From positions 10,318 through 65,897 of IMG/VR virus record IMGVR_UViG_3300030101_003309: a DNA stretch of 55,580 bases; one strand, given 5' to 3'. This DNA comes from a virus. Positions 1 through 8,534 of the stretch are shown piece after piece. Position 1 is the stretch's first letter, and every line of letters starts with the position of its first letter. The notes under the pieces are model-generated. The model saw nothing but the letters and a program-made list of their open reading frames with translations, was not told where the DNA came from and made no database searches. The translations under genes and the position numbers were made by a program.

Positions 1-2
1 AT

Positions 3-1424
3 GGAAGAGATAATCGTATAAGAGTAGTTAGTTGTGAGTGGAAATCATTACGTGCTTTGAGATTTAAGGTTTCTGAAAATAAATACAATCCAGAAAGACC
101 ATTTAGAAAATTAGTACCAGACACTTATAGAAAAAGAAGAGGAGAAGTAATAGAAACTAAATGGGTAGACGATATATGGGAAGCTACTATGATAGGTGGT
201 AAAATATTGGTAAATGCCAGACGTAGAGATAATCAAGTTAGAAGCGTAGATGATCCAGGTAAAACTCCGCTTTCGTATGTTGGATGCATATATGGAAATA
301 CAACAGGTAAATCAACATCTATGGTTGATCTTTTAGATAATATACAGATGCTTTATAACATAGTAGTATACCAAATAGAACTTGCTATGGCTAGATCAGG
401 TGGTAAGGCTGTTGTATATGATGTGTCACAGTTGCCGACTAATGTTGGTATGGACATGTCGCAAGTTTTATATCATTTAAAGACAGATGGTATAATACCA
501 ATCAATTCAAAAGATGAGGGTAACCAATTACAGTCGTTCAATCAGTTTCAACAAATAGACTTTACATTATCACAGTCAGTTCAGCAACTTATTAATTTAA
601 AAGTCATGCTAGAAGACATGGCTGGTCAAATATCAGGTGTATCAAGACAAAGAGAGGGTGCTGTAGGACAATACGAGTATGTAGGTAATGTACAAAGAAG
701 TGTAGTACAAAGCGCAACAATTACTGAAAGCTGGTTTTATTCACATTCTGAATGCAAACAAAGAGTTATGGAAAGAGTTTGTAATTTAATGAAGATATGT
801 TGGGCAAACGGAAAAAAGGCTGGTATGATACTAGGCGATGGAGCTTATAAATTTTTAAACGTTATGCCAGACATAGCCCTTCAAGACTATGGAGTGTACG
901 TTGGAGATAGCGGTAAAGATGATTCTATGAAACAAGTAGTACAACAGTTAGCACAAGCTGCACTGCAAGCTGGATCAATAGATATGTTAGGAGTAGTAAA
1001 AGTTTTAAAGGCCGACACTATGACTGAAGCTGAAAAAGTATTACAACAAGCTATGAATGAAATGAAAAAACAACAAGATCTTACTGCAGAACAACAAATG
1101 CAAGCACAACAAGTAGTAGCTCAAGCTGAACAATCTAAGTTTGAAGCTGAGGCACAACTTAAACAAATGGACAATGAGGCAAAACTACAAGTTGCTCAAA
1201 TAAGTGCAGAGTCAAGAATGCAAGTTGCTAAAATACAAGCTGAAGTTGATAGAGACATACACGATACCAAAGAAAGAAATGAAGTAAGTAAAAAAGCTGC
1301 AGAATATTACATAAATAGAGAAAATAAAATGGAAGATATAAAAAGAGAAGATGACAAAGAACAAAAACGTACACCAGCAAGAACATCTTCTGACGATCTT
1401 AAAAAAGTAGCAGAAAACTTATAA
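3..1424 (+). CDS. Portal protein, 5'-truncated by window edge
   Basis: The reading frame is open from base 3 to the stop at 1422-1424, so the true start lies upstream; the TTG at 57 is only an internal codon. The portal is the dodecameric ring through which DNA enters the capsid and to which the tail attaches. Support is the stretch SGVSRQREGAVGQYEYVG followed by NVQRSVVQSATITE, the arrangement seen in crAss-like and related portals, and its place directly ahead of scaffold and major capsid genes. The last ~130 residues are Gln/Ala/Glu-rich (QQMQAQQVVAQAEQ) and predicted as a long coiled coil, the expected wing/barrel end of a podovirus portal. The terminase gene is presumably just outside the window. 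Confidence 0.8.
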   Translation, partial: GRDNRIRVVSCEWKSLRALRFKVSENKYNPERPFRKLVPDTYRKRRGEVIETKWVDDIWEATMIGGKILVNARRRDNQVRSVDDPGKTPLSYVGCIYGNTTGKSTSMVDLLDNIQMLYNIVVYQIELAMARSGGKAVVYDVSQLPTNVGMDMSQVLYHLKTDGIIPINSKDEGNQLQSFNQFQQIDFTLSQSVQQLINLKVMLEDMAGQISGVSRQREGAVGQYEYVGNVQRSVVQSATITESWFYSHSECKQRVMERVCNLMKICWANGKKAGMILGDGAYKFLNVMPDIALQDYGVYVGDSGKDDSMKQVVQQLAQAALQAGSIDMLGVVKVLKADTMTEAEKVLQQAMNEMKKQQDLTAEQQMQAQQVVAQAEQSKFEAEAQLKQMDNEAKLQVAQISAESRMQVAKIQAEVDRDIHDTKERNEVSKKAAEYYINRENKMEDIKREDDKEQKRTPARTSSDDLKKVAENL

Positions 1425-1427
1425 TAA

Positions 1428-1443
1428 TAATTTTGTATATTTG
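1428..1443 (+). promoter_or_regulatory. Tandem TAnnTTTG boxes (candidate promoter)
   Basis: TAATTTTG (1428-1435) is followed directly by TATATTTG (1436-1443), then CAAA. Both fit the Bacteroidota -7 consensus TAnnTTTG. They lie in the 53-bp gap between portal and scaffold genes, 34 bp before the scaffold ATG. No clear TTTG -33 element is seen ~20 bp upstream. Confidence 0.45.
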
Positions 1444-1477
1444 CAAATCAGGGAATATTAATTAAAATAAAATAAAA

Positions 1478-2512
1478 ATGTCAGAAGAATCAAAATTAGT
1501 AGATGAAGTTGTAGAAACACCATCTACAGAAACAACAGAAAGTAAGGAAGTCTTTAATCCGCTAGCCTTTGCAGGTGATGAAGTTTACAATCCAAATGAT
1601 GATAAGACAGAGGCAGTAGAAGAAAAACAAGACGAAGTTGAAGAAACAAAAACAGAAGATACAGAACAAGATGATGATGGATTTTCTTGGGATAAAGTTG
1701 AGGTAGATGGGCAAGAGGACACACAAGAAGAAGAGTATGATTGGGACGGTACCGCAGGACAAAAACAAGAAGAAAAACCTGCTGAAACTGAATTAGATTG
1801 GAATAAATTTGGAAAAGAGCTTGGTATAGAAACTGCGTCCAAAGAAGATTTTGTAAACGCAATAAATGCATTACAAAAAAACGCACAACAAGAGCAAAAT
1901 CCACAAGCTCAAAAAAATGCTACAGTATCAGATCAGGTAGCTGAATTAAAATCTTATTTAAATTATTCAGACAGAGATTTGGTAGCAGAAGAATTGAAAG
2001 CTGATGGTATAGAGGATTCAGAAATAGAAGAATCTCTTGATAAATTGGAAGATTCTGGTATGATGAAGATGAAAGCAAAAAGCATAAGACGTGTTATAAA
2101 TAATGCTATAGACCAACAAACAACTTATGCACAACAACAAGCACAACAAAACGAAGAACAAAGAAAGCAAGCAGCAGAACAAGCAAAAAAACAATTGAAA
2201 GAACAAATAAAAAACATGAACGAATTCATGGGCGGGAAAGTAACAAAAAAACAGAAGGAAGAAGTATATAGATATGCTACTGGCGATCTAATGAAAGACA
2301 TTTACGCAAATCATGCCAATGTTGCTGATGTTGCAATGTTTATGTTATATCGCAAGCAGATTGAAAAAATTCTTCGTTCTCAAGGTTTAGAAGACGGCAA
2401 AGCCGCTATCATGGATAGTATAGTCTCACCAAACCTTAACACTGGAAAGGGCAAATCTAACTTTAAAGTAAAGTCTAGTAAGTTTGATCCAAAAGCGTTC
2501 ATGAGCGAGTAA
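1478..2512 (+). CDS. Scaffold-like capsid assembly protein
   Basis: A 344-residue protein between portal and major capsid genes, the standard site of a scaffolding gene in podoviruses. The first ~110 residues are extremely acidic (Glu/Asp/Thr-rich, with DWDG and DWNKFG motifs), the middle (about 195-255) is a Gln/Lys/Glu coiled coil, and the tail end is basic (GKGKSNFKVKSSKFDPKAF). An acidic, helical, mostly disordered protein with a basic C-terminus is typical of scaffolds, whose C-terminal end binds the capsid shell. Identification rests on position and composition, not on a recognised domain. The ATG follows an A-rich leader, as expected for Bacteroidota translation. Confidence 0.65.
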   Translation: MSEESKLVDEVVETPSTETTESKEVFNPLAFAGDEVYNPNDDKTEAVEEKQDEVEETKTEDTEQDDDGFSWDKVEVDGQEDTQEEEYDWDGTAGQKQEEKPAETELDWNKFGKELGIETASKEDFVNAINALQKNAQQEQNPQAQKNATVSDQVAELKSYLNYSDRDLVAEELKADGIEDSEIEESLDKLEDSGMMKMKAKSIRRVINNAIDQQTTYAQQQAQQNEEQRKQAAEQAKKQLKEQIKNMNEFMGGKVTKKQKEEVYRYATGDLMKDIYANHANVADVAMFMLYRKQIEKILRSQGLEDGKAAIMDSIVSPNLNTGKGKSNFKVKSSKFDPKAFMSE

Positions 2513-2596
2513 GCTGAAAAAGAAAAGACAAAGTCTGCTTATAGTTGAAAGTTAATTGAACAAGAAAAAAAATGTTTAATTAATAAAATAAAAAAA

Positions 2597-4135
2597 ATGG
2601 CAAAATTATTTTCTGGAACTTATGGTTCTGGTACAACGGCAGAGAATGCTTTGAATACAGCCCTAATGCAATACCCAGAGATTGCAAGAACGCTAATTCA
2701 ACAGTATCCTCGTTATGCAGCGACTTACCTTTTAGAAAGAACAGGTCGTTTTGCAACAGAGAAAGTCTTAGGTGACAACTCTTTTGAATGGAAGGTTATG
2801 GGAAGATATAACCGTCCAAGTTTTAACGTTGGGTTTTTCTCAACTAATGGAACTTCATTTACAGCTTCTGGATCTGTTACTGCAACAGGCGGAACAATAG
2901 ATGATGCAGATGCTAATGGTGATAAGTTCTTCTTAATTATAGAAGGTGACACTGGATCTAATAATAGAACTGGTGACTTCTTAAATAAATTTGATATGGT
3001 AAGATTTCAGTCAGGAGCTACAGCAGTAGTTATAGCTGACCCAATAGCAAACACTTCTTCAAGTGGAGCTTCAACAGATCATATCGTACAATTTGAAATG
3101 ATAGACGCAACAGCTCAAGCTTTATTACCTAGTGATATTGCTGATGAAGCTATAGTAGCATCTATCGGTTCTGCATTCCCTAATGGATCAGATGGTGCTG
3201 ATGTAGGTGAAAATCACATGTATCCTGAAACTCACACTAACTGGTTAACTACAATGCGTAAAAAATGTTCTGTTACAGGTAAAGACCTTACTGATGTAAC
3301 TTGGATTGAAAATAATGGTTCAAGATTATGGTACTTTACAAGAGAACAAATGATGATGGATGAGTTTATGTACCAACAAGAATTACAAAGATGGTACGGA
3401 AGAAAGTCAGTAACTGACACTTCTATTAGAAGACCTAACGCTTATCAAACTGGTCTTTTAGGTACTTCAGGTACACAAGCTACTTCTGTAATCACAGGTG
3501 ATGGTTTATTGGCACAGATTGATTCTGCTAACCAAGCAACATACTCTTACGGTTCTTTAACTGAAGACATCATTACTGAGTTTATTGCAAAAATTTCATT
3601 AAATACACAATCTGCTGAAGGAAACGAGTTTGTTGTATTTACTGGAACTGAAGGTAGATTAGCATTCCACAGAGCTATGAAAGATTTAATCGTTGCGCCT
3701 GCGGGCTCGCTTACGGGAGGATCTATGAAAGGTGTTAGTGGTGATGTAGATTTAGGTGCAAACTTTGTATCCTACAGCGCATTAGGTAATAAGATAACTA
3801 TTGCTCATTGTCCTGTATTTGATGATCCAAACTTACACTCAGCAGCTGGAGGAACCAATTCATTTGGTGACAACAGATTAAGAGAATCTGCTAAGATGGT
3901 ATTCATGGACTTCGGAAGGTCAACTGGTGTGTCTAACGTTGAGTTAATCACAAAAGGTGCTGAAGGAGTTAACAGAAGTATGATCAAGAAGTATGTAGCT
4001 GGAATGGTGAATCCTTATGACCAAAAAGCAATATTGGCTGCTAACGCTGATGACAAATTTGAGGCACACGTGCTTTCAGAAACTGGAATCGTAGTTAGAA
4101 ACCCATTGTCTTGTGGTATCTTAAGTGCATCGTAA
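2597..4135 (+). CDS. Major capsid protein
   Basis: A 512-residue protein directly after the scaffold-like gene and before small head proteins. It begins MAKLFSGTYGSGTTAENALN and lacks signal peptide or membrane segments. The body alternates helical (residues ~240-265, FTREQMMMDEFMYQQELQ) and Gly/Ser/Thr-rich beta segments, and length fits HK97-fold shell proteins of podoviruses and crAss-like phages. Codon use is noticeably richer in GGT/ACT/TCT codons than its neighbours, which suits high expression. The leader is A-rich (AAAATAAAAAAAATG). The family assignment is from position, size and composition; I cannot show the fold from sequence alone. Confidence 0.75.
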   Translation: MAKLFSGTYGSGTTAENALNTALMQYPEIARTLIQQYPRYAATYLLERTGRFATEKVLGDNSFEWKVMGRYNRPSFNVGFFSTNGTSFTASGSVTATGGTIDDADANGDKFFLIIEGDTGSNNRTGDFLNKFDMVRFQSGATAVVIADPIANTSSSGASTDHIVQFEMIDATAQALLPSDIADEAIVASIGSAFPNGSDGADVGENHMYPETHTNWLTTMRKKCSVTGKDLTDVTWIENNGSRLWYFTREQMMMDEFMYQQELQRWYGRKSVTDTSIRRPNAYQTGLLGTSGTQATSVITGDGLLAQIDSANQATYSYGSLTEDIITEFIAKISLNTQSAEGNEFVVFTGTEGRLAFHRAMKDLIVAPAGSLTGGSMKGVSGDVDLGANFVSYSALGNKITIAHCPVFDDPNLHSAAGGTNSFGDNRLRESAKMVFMDFGRSTGVSNVELITKGAEGVNRSMIKKYVAGMVNPYDQKAILAANADDKFEAHVLSETGIVVRNPLSCGILSAS

Positions 4136-4161
4136 TTATTAACCTTTAAAAATTAGAAAAT

Positions 4162-4464
4162 ATGGCAAATAGATGTTTTTTCTTCGCTGCAGATAGCGCA
4201 ACTGATATGGTTTGTGTAGACAGCGATAAGATAACTGATATAGAAGTTTCAGATGCAACAACAGTAAACGTTAACTACGGCACAAACGCTGGAGGTAACG
4301 GTTCTATTATAATTGGCGTTACAAGTGGTAAGGCTGATAACGTTGTAAAAGAAATAGCTAGATTAGTTTTAGCTGGAAGAGGTGTAATTACTTTGGCAGA
4401 TGATGTTAATTCTGTATATGGAATTGACGGAGTTGAAGAAGTAGATTCAATTGCACACTCATAA
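4162..4464 (+). CDS. Small head protein, unknown
   Basis: A 100-residue protein 26 bp after the major capsid gene, read from an A-rich leader (TTAGAAAATATG). It is acidic, beta-rich and begins MANRCFFFAADSATDMVCVD. No domain is recognised. Small acidic proteins right after the capsid gene are often capsid decoration or head-completion proteins, and that is the likely role here, by position only. A long-stem hairpin follows the stop codon. Confidence 0.6.
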   Translation: MANRCFFFAADSATDMVCVDSDKITDIEVSDATTVNVNYGTNAGGNGSIIIGVTSGKADNVVKEIARLVLAGRGVITLADDVNSVYGIDGVEEVDSIAHS

Positions 4465-4473
4465 TTAATTAAC

Positions 4474-4511
4474 GGAGGTCTGTAGAAGATAGTGCCTTTA
4501 TACAGGCCTCC
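4474..4511 (+). terminator. 11-bp stem hairpin, possible terminator or processing site
   Basis: GGAGGTCTGTA (4474-4484) pairs with TACAGGCCTCC (4501-4511), with one G-U pair and a 16-base loop. It sits between two head genes. The following sequence (TATTTATAAAC) lacks a U-run, so it may be an attenuator or an RNA-stabilising hairpin rather than a full intrinsic terminator. Confidence 0.45.
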
Positions 4512-4539
4512 TATTTATAAACTTTAAAAATTTAGAAAA

Positions 4540-5037
4540 ATGGCAATAAAATTTGATTTTAACAAACTAAGAACTGCAATTAGCGGCTTCTTAACTGGTA
4601 CGGACCTTTCGGGGGGTACTTTAGCTGCTGGAGAACAGGCAGTTCATGTACCAAAAATACGTACTGCGAAAATAGTAGAACCTTTAACTGGTGATAAAAC
4701 ATTAACTACTGAAGATAGTGGTAAAGTTTTTATACTATCTCAAGCTGCAGCAGATGATATTACAATACCTGCTGTAACAGAATCTGGTTGGAACGCTAAG
4801 TTTATCTTAGGTACAGCTGGTTCAAACGATGTAGATATCATTGGAGGTACTGCTGATAAAATGGTAGGACTAGAAATGGCTGATACGAATACAGCAATCT
4901 CTGCTGATTCAGACAAAGTTACTTTCGTTGCATCCAATGCAGGAGTAGGTGACTTCGTTGAAGTTGTTAGTGATGGTTCAAATTATTATGTTGTACACGC
5001 TTCTGTGGCTGACGCTGGAGCTGCACACAGTGGATAA
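4540..5037 (+). CDS. Small structural protein, possible head decoration/fibre
   Basis: A 165-residue Gly/Ala/Thr/Asp-rich, beta-predicted protein preceded by an A-rich leader. The middle (LTGDKTLTTEDSGKVFILSQ) has the repeated turn-strand pattern common in phage surface proteins, similar in style to the 8535 and 40178 genes. It lies in the head module between hairpins at 4474-4511 and 5054-5073, so its mRNA may be separately stabilised for high expression. No catalytic motif, signal peptide or membrane segment is visible. Decoration protein is a positional guess. Confidence 0.6.
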   Translation: MAIKFDFNKLRTAISGFLTGTDLSGGTLAAGEQAVHVPKIRTAKIVEPLTGDKTLTTEDSGKVFILSQAAADDITIPAVTESGWNAKFILGTAGSNDVDIIGGTADKMVGLEMADTNTAISADSDKVTFVASNAGVGDFVEVVSDGSNYYVVHASVADAGAAHSG

Positions 5038-5053
5038 TAACAATTAGAGTTTC

Positions 5054-5073
5054 GGGGGAGCTTCGGTTCCCCC
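5054..5073 (+). terminator. GC-rich hairpin with UUCG tetraloop
   Basis: GGGGGAGC (5054-5061), loop TTCG, GTTCCCCC (5066-5073): an 8-bp stem with one G-U pair, strikingly GC-rich for this genome, with flanking TTT/AAA that can extend it. There is no downstream U-run on the + strand, so it may cap the 3' end of the head-gene mRNA, acting with the new promoter at 5082. Confidence 0.5.
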
Positions 5074-5081
5074 AAAATTCT

Positions 5082-5089
5082 TATATTTG
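5082..5089 (+). promoter_or_regulatory. TATATTTG box 4 bp before an ATG
   Basis: TATATTTG (5082-5089), then TAAA, then the ATG at 5094. If this is a Bacteroidota -7 box, transcription would begin at or next to the start codon, giving a leaderless mRNA. The same 4-bp spacing occurs at 49060-49067 on the other strand. Confidence 0.45.
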
Positions 5090-5093
5090 TAAA

Positions 5094-5291
5094 ATGAGAA
5101 CAAGACTAGTATACAGAGACGGGAAAGTAATAGAGCAAAAAGAAAATAAAATAGAAAAGCCTAAAGGAAAACAAGTATTTTCAATAGGAAATAGATCAGG
5201 TTTCAAATGGGCAAAACAATCTTCTAATAAAACATGGATTGAGGATGGAAATGTAATTAGAGAAAAAAAGGGAAAAAAAGTAAATAATTAA
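5094..5291 (+). CDS. Small basic protein, unknown
   Basis: A 65-residue, lysine-rich protein (MRTRLVYRDGKVIEQKENK) with no recognised domain. It sits behind a stable hairpin and a promoter-like box, so it may start a new transcript. Its charge suggests nucleic acid or virion contact, but nothing more can be inferred. Confidence 0.55.
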   Translation: MRTRLVYRDGKVIEQKENKIEKPKGKQVFSIGNRSGFKWAKQSSNKTWIEDGNVIREKKGKKVNN

Positions 5292-5319
5292 CAGGGAGTA
5301 ATAACTAAAAAAAAACAAA

Positions 5320-6099
5320 ATGAAAAAACACATTGTACACATTAAAGCAAGAAAAGCTGGAAAATTCAATTATTGTAAATTTGGAAACTATAAAGACAAA
5401 CAAGGTAGAATAATTGAACTAATAGACATCAACGATCAGAAAACAGAAGGATATGAAATGTTTCAGCCATTAGTTTCTTTAGATATAACTGAAAAACAAG
5501 ACAGAAGAGTATATGAATTTTTAAAAAATCATCCACTGATAAATAAATTTATAGTTGACGATATTAGAGCAAATGAAGAAAAAAATGCAGAAGGAGCGTT
5601 AAAAAGTGCAGAAGCTATAACAAAAGCAACTAGTTTATCTATAGCCGCAATGAATGATTTAGCAGTTCTTATGGGCTTAGATCCTGATATAGACGAAACT
5701 ATGCTTAGAGCTAAAATAATTCAGTTTGCTAACACAACACCAGAAAAGTTTTTATCATTGACAGATGATATAGATCAAGAGTATAGAGTATTCTTAAAGA
5801 AAGCTGAAAACAAAAAGGTTTTAACAAGAGTAAATGGTGTATGGAAACATGGATCTTTAAACATAGGATTGTCAGACGATCAAGCAATTGTTTGGTTAAA
5901 AGATAACGCAGACGTATACGCTTTGTTAAGAAGACAATTAAGAACAGGAAAGCCTGCTATAGAAGAAAAAGAAGATCCTATAGTCGTGGAAACTGAAAAT
6001 AGAGAAGCACAAACATTTTCAACAAATTTAATAAATGAAATGGAGAACACGACAAAAAAATCAGGAGGTTGGTTTAACTCAAAAAAAGATAATGCATAA
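5320..6099 (+). CDS. Unknown protein in head module
   Basis: A 259-residue protein starting MKKHIVHIKARKAGKFNYCK after a strongly A-rich leader. It is mostly helical from residue ~75 on, with no membrane segment or signal peptide, and ends in a charged, probably disordered tail (from about residue 210). It overlaps the next gene by one base (TAATG). Its place between capsid and connector genes argues for a head or head-tail joining role, but no family is recognised. Confidence 0.65.
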   Translation: MKKHIVHIKARKAGKFNYCKFGNYKDKQGRIIELIDINDQKTEGYEMFQPLVSLDITEKQDRRVYEFLKNHPLINKFIVDDIRANEEKNAEGALKSAEAITKATSLSIAAMNDLAVLMGLDPDIDETMLRAKIIQFANTTPEKFLSLTDDIDQEYRVFLKKAENKKVLTRVNGVWKHGSLNIGLSDDQAIVWLKDNADVYALLRRQLRTGKPAIEEKEDPIVVETENREAQTFSTNLINEMENTTKKSGGWFNSKKDNA

Positions 6100-6935
6100 T
6101 GGATTTGAATGAAGCCTATAATTATATGGATATGCTTTTAGATAAAGCGGATCAACCATATTTTACAGTAAACGAAAAAAATAGGTTTCTTGATTTAGCA
6201 ATATCAGATTTTATAAATAGTCATTATCAAAGAATGGGGGCTGATGAAGATTCAAGAAAAGCTCTTACACCAATAATAGATTACGGAAATTACAATATAT
6301 CTGCAGCTGACATAGTAAGCGGATCTTTTATTTATAATAACAATTATCCAGCATTATCTGAAAAATATACTGAAGCTGCACACTTGCTTAGAAGTAATGA
6401 GATGCATGATGTGGGTACACAAAAGGATGTAGGTTATTTTATATATGGCAATCAGTTTTTAATGCCAGAAAGACATTTATATACGATTACTTGTCAAGTA
6501 TCTACATACAATTATAATCAAATAATTGATCCATCTACAGGTATGCCTTACAGTGGCGTAACTGAAGCTGATGTAAAAACATCAGACCTAATAAACGTAG
6601 ACCTACAGGCTACAGCAGATTTTCACGATCAAAAAGAAAGTCAAGATCCTTTCAATGGATATAAAAATAGAAAAAGTGAATTAAGTACGCCAGAAATAAG
6701 AGCGCATTATGTAGAAAATAGAATTGTATTTACAAATCCTAGGCATATAAGGCAAGTAGTGATGCACGTTATATTTTTACCAACATTTACAAATATTTTT
6801 TATTATAAAGGTGAAGGAAGTTCTAATTTGCCTAAACGTCCAACATTGTCTGAGCATCATCAAAGACAAATTATTGAATTAGCTGTAAGCAAAATGACAC
6901 AAGTAGATGTAGGATTGATGACAGGGCCATCATAA
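6099..6935 (+). CDS. Head-tail connector (adaptor/ring-like) protein
   Basis: A 278-residue protein translationally coupled to its upstream neighbour (TAATG). The N-terminal ~45 residues (MDLNEAYNYMDMLLDKADQP, then a segment ending LAISDFINSHYQR) form the helical hairpin pattern of connector/ring proteins that dock under the portal. The C-terminal part is beta-rich then ends in a helix (QRQIIELAVSKMTQVDVG). Position between capsid genes and the nozzle-like gene supports an adaptor role similar to T7 gp11 or crAss-like ring proteins. It is followed by a terminator and a new promoter. Confidence 0.6.
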   Translation: MDLNEAYNYMDMLLDKADQPYFTVNEKNRFLDLAISDFINSHYQRMGADEDSRKALTPIIDYGNYNISAADIVSGSFIYNNNYPALSEKYTEAAHLLRSNEMHDVGTQKDVGYFIYGNQFLMPERHLYTITCQVSTYNYNQIIDPSTGMPYSGVTEADVKTSDLINVDLQATADFHDQKESQDPFNGYKNRKSELSTPEIRAHYVENRIVFTNPRHIRQVVMHVIFLPTFTNIFYYKGEGSSNLPKRPTLSEHHQRQIIELAVSKMTQVDVGLMTGPS

Positions 6936-6968
6936 AATATAAAAAGTTCTTTTGCTCCCTGCTTCAAG

Positions 6969-7010
6969 AATAGGTTGCGACTAGAAATAGTCAATGCCTA
7001 TTTTTGTTTT
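6969..7010 (+). terminator. Intrinsic terminator with GAAA tetraloop
   Basis: AATAGGT pairs with GCCTATT, a 3x3 internal loop follows, then GACTA-GAAA-TAGTC, and a U-rich tail TTTTTGTTTT (7001-7010). It lies 33 bp after the stop of the 6099 gene, so it would end the capsid/connector transcript. Confidence 0.65.
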
Positions 7011-7034
7011 ATAAATAAAAATTAACTAATTTTG
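7003..7034 (+). promoter_or_regulatory. Bacteroidota-type promoter (TTTG / TAnnTTTG)
   Basis: TTTG at 7003-7006 and TAATTTTG at 7027-7034 are separated by 20 bp, matching the -33/-7 consensus of the Bacteroidota housekeeping sigma factor. It overlaps the terminator U-tract and lies 22 bp ahead of the ATG at 7057. It is the only site in the window where both elements are seen. Confidence 0.6.
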
Positions 7035-7056
7035 TAATTGTCTAAAACTGCGTCTT

Positions 7057-8163
7057 ATGGTTACACTCAATGAAATTGCATACAATATTAAAAACATTGC
7101 TTACGGTGGACAAACATCGGATGAGAATTTTATAAGCATTGAACAAATAAAATTTTGGGTGCATTATCATAGAGCAAGATTAATATCAGAAAATCTAGAT
7201 AAAGGAATATTAGATCGTCCAGAAATATATCAAAACATACAGTTAAATAATTACAATTCTAATGAAAAATTTATTGTAGATTATATAAAAGATTATGATT
7301 TGTATTTACAGGGGCAAGCAACAGCACCAGACCCTACAGCTATAACAGAGTTAAGCCAAGTGCCAAGAGATTCAGCAGACATGTTACGCGCGAACTTTAT
7401 AGTTTATAATTCATTAAGTTTTGCTAGTTCTGATATAGCGGAAAGTGGAGCAAGAACAAGAGATAAATTTGGACAAGATTTATATTCTACTAACGGAACT
7501 TTTAGAGGTGACTTCAGAAACAAAGGTAGCCATACTTTCAACATACCAAAAGTGTTAATTTTTGACCACAATAAAGGTATAGGAAATGTAAAATACAAAA
7601 GAACTTTTTTTAGTAAAGAAAATGGAGCTTACAGAAGACAGACAGCACCAAGAGAAATGATGTATAAATCAGAAGATGATGCAATATATTCTGGACACAA
7701 TAGGTTTACGAATTTTAGAAATGAACCTTTTTATCATTTGGAAAAAACAGATTCTAATGCATATCTTGGGTCACAGGAAGAACAATTGATAACACTAAAT
7801 AATTTGAGGGTAACGAATCATTATTTTAGAAACAAAACTACACCAGGTTCAGCTAAAATTTATTTTTCTTATTTAGCAAGCGCTAATGCAATATTTCAAA
7901 ACCCTACAGCTGTAGCTGAAAAGGGAGGATATGATCCTGTAAATTTTGAAATTTATAATGATTATAACAGATCAAACAAACCAAAACTATGGGATGATAG
8001 TAAATCATCATATCCGATACCTATGGATATGGTAGGGGATTTAGTACAAAGAGTTGTACAATTAGAAGTATCTCCAACACTAAAAACTATGCCAGAAATA
8101 GTATCAGATAATTTTGATGATACAACAAAAATGAAAACAAGTGGGACACAAGTACAAAGATAA
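7057..8163 (+). CDS. Connector/ring protein, crAss-like type
   Basis: A 368-residue protein starting MVTLNEIAYNIKNIAYGGQT with ISIEQIKFWVHYHRARLI at about 28-45. This pattern (short helix, then an I-x-FWV-YHRA-LI helix) matches ring/adaptor proteins of crAss-like and other podoviruses, where it forms the collar between portal and tail. The remainder is beta-rich with aromatic segments. It starts a new transcription unit behind a terminator/promoter pair. The end overlaps the next gene by 23 bp. Family call is by pattern recollection, not a computed match. Confidence 0.65.
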   Translation: MVTLNEIAYNIKNIAYGGQTSDENFISIEQIKFWVHYHRARLISENLDKGILDRPEIYQNIQLNNYNSNEKFIVDYIKDYDLYLQGQATAPDPTAITELSQVPRDSADMLRANFIVYNSLSFASSDIAESGARTRDKFGQDLYSTNGTFRGDFRNKGSHTFNIPKVLIFDHNKGIGNVKYKRTFFSKENGAYRRQTAPREMMYKSEDDAIYSGHNRFTNFRNEPFYHLEKTDSNAYLGSQEEQLITLNNLRVTNHYFRNKTTPGSAKIYFSYLASANAIFQNPTAVAEKGGYDPVNFEIYNDYNRSNKPKLWDDSKSSYPIPMDMVGDLVQRVVQLEVSPTLKTMPEIVSDNFDDTTKMKTSGTQVQR

Positions 8164-8533
8164 ATACGTATCTTTAAAAGATATATATAATAAAATAAAA
8201 TCTAACTTTTATAAAAAAGTAGATTATAAATTATATTACAAAATAATTACTAAATATTTAAATATAATTTTAAGGGACGCAGTACAAAGAAAACGTAGGG
8301 TAGCTCTACCAGATAAGATGGGATATATAAGTTTGGAAGAAAAAATACAAACGAGAGCTTTTCATTACAGAGTGGATAACGCTGCAACAAAAGAAAAAGG
8401 AGAAACGGTTTTTTATAAAGTGCCTATATTTGATGATTATTATAAAAAATTAGTTTGGAAAAGACCAAGAAAATATAAACGTTGTAAAGTTATGCCTTTA
8501 CGGCTTACAAAAAGAATAATAAATAATAATTAA
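8141..8533 (+). CDS. Small basic HU-like or structural protein
   Basis: A 130-residue, very basic protein. The only start compatible with the frame near its N-terminus is the GTG at 8141, because an in-frame stop sits at 8132; this overlaps the upstream gene by 23 bp and suggests coupled translation. The segment IITKYLNIILRDAVQRKRRV followed by LPDKMGYISL resembles a small family found among phage virion genes that recalls HU proteins (helical hairpin, basic turn, LP-x-x-G). C-terminus is Lys/Arg-rich (WKRPRKYKRCK). DNA contact in the connector is possible but unproven. Confidence 0.55.
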   Translation: MGHKYKDKYVSLKDIYNKIKSNFYKKVDYKLYYKIITKYLNIILRDAVQRKRRVALPDKMGYISLEEKIQTRAFHYRVDNAATKEKGETVFYKVPIFDDYYKKLVWKRPRKYKRCKVMPLRLTKRIINNN

Positions 8534-8534
8534 T

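Noticed and set aside
1554-1904. Leu/Phe-rich frames on the - strand under the scaffold gene
   Set aside because: They are the complement of Glu/Gln/Lys codons; hydrophobic appearance comes from that and not from a membrane protein gene.
5054-5073. GC-rich stem-loop considered as part of a tRNA
   Set aside because: No other cloverleaf arms, no T-loop motif (TTCnAnnC) at the right distance; it is a simple 8-bp hairpin.
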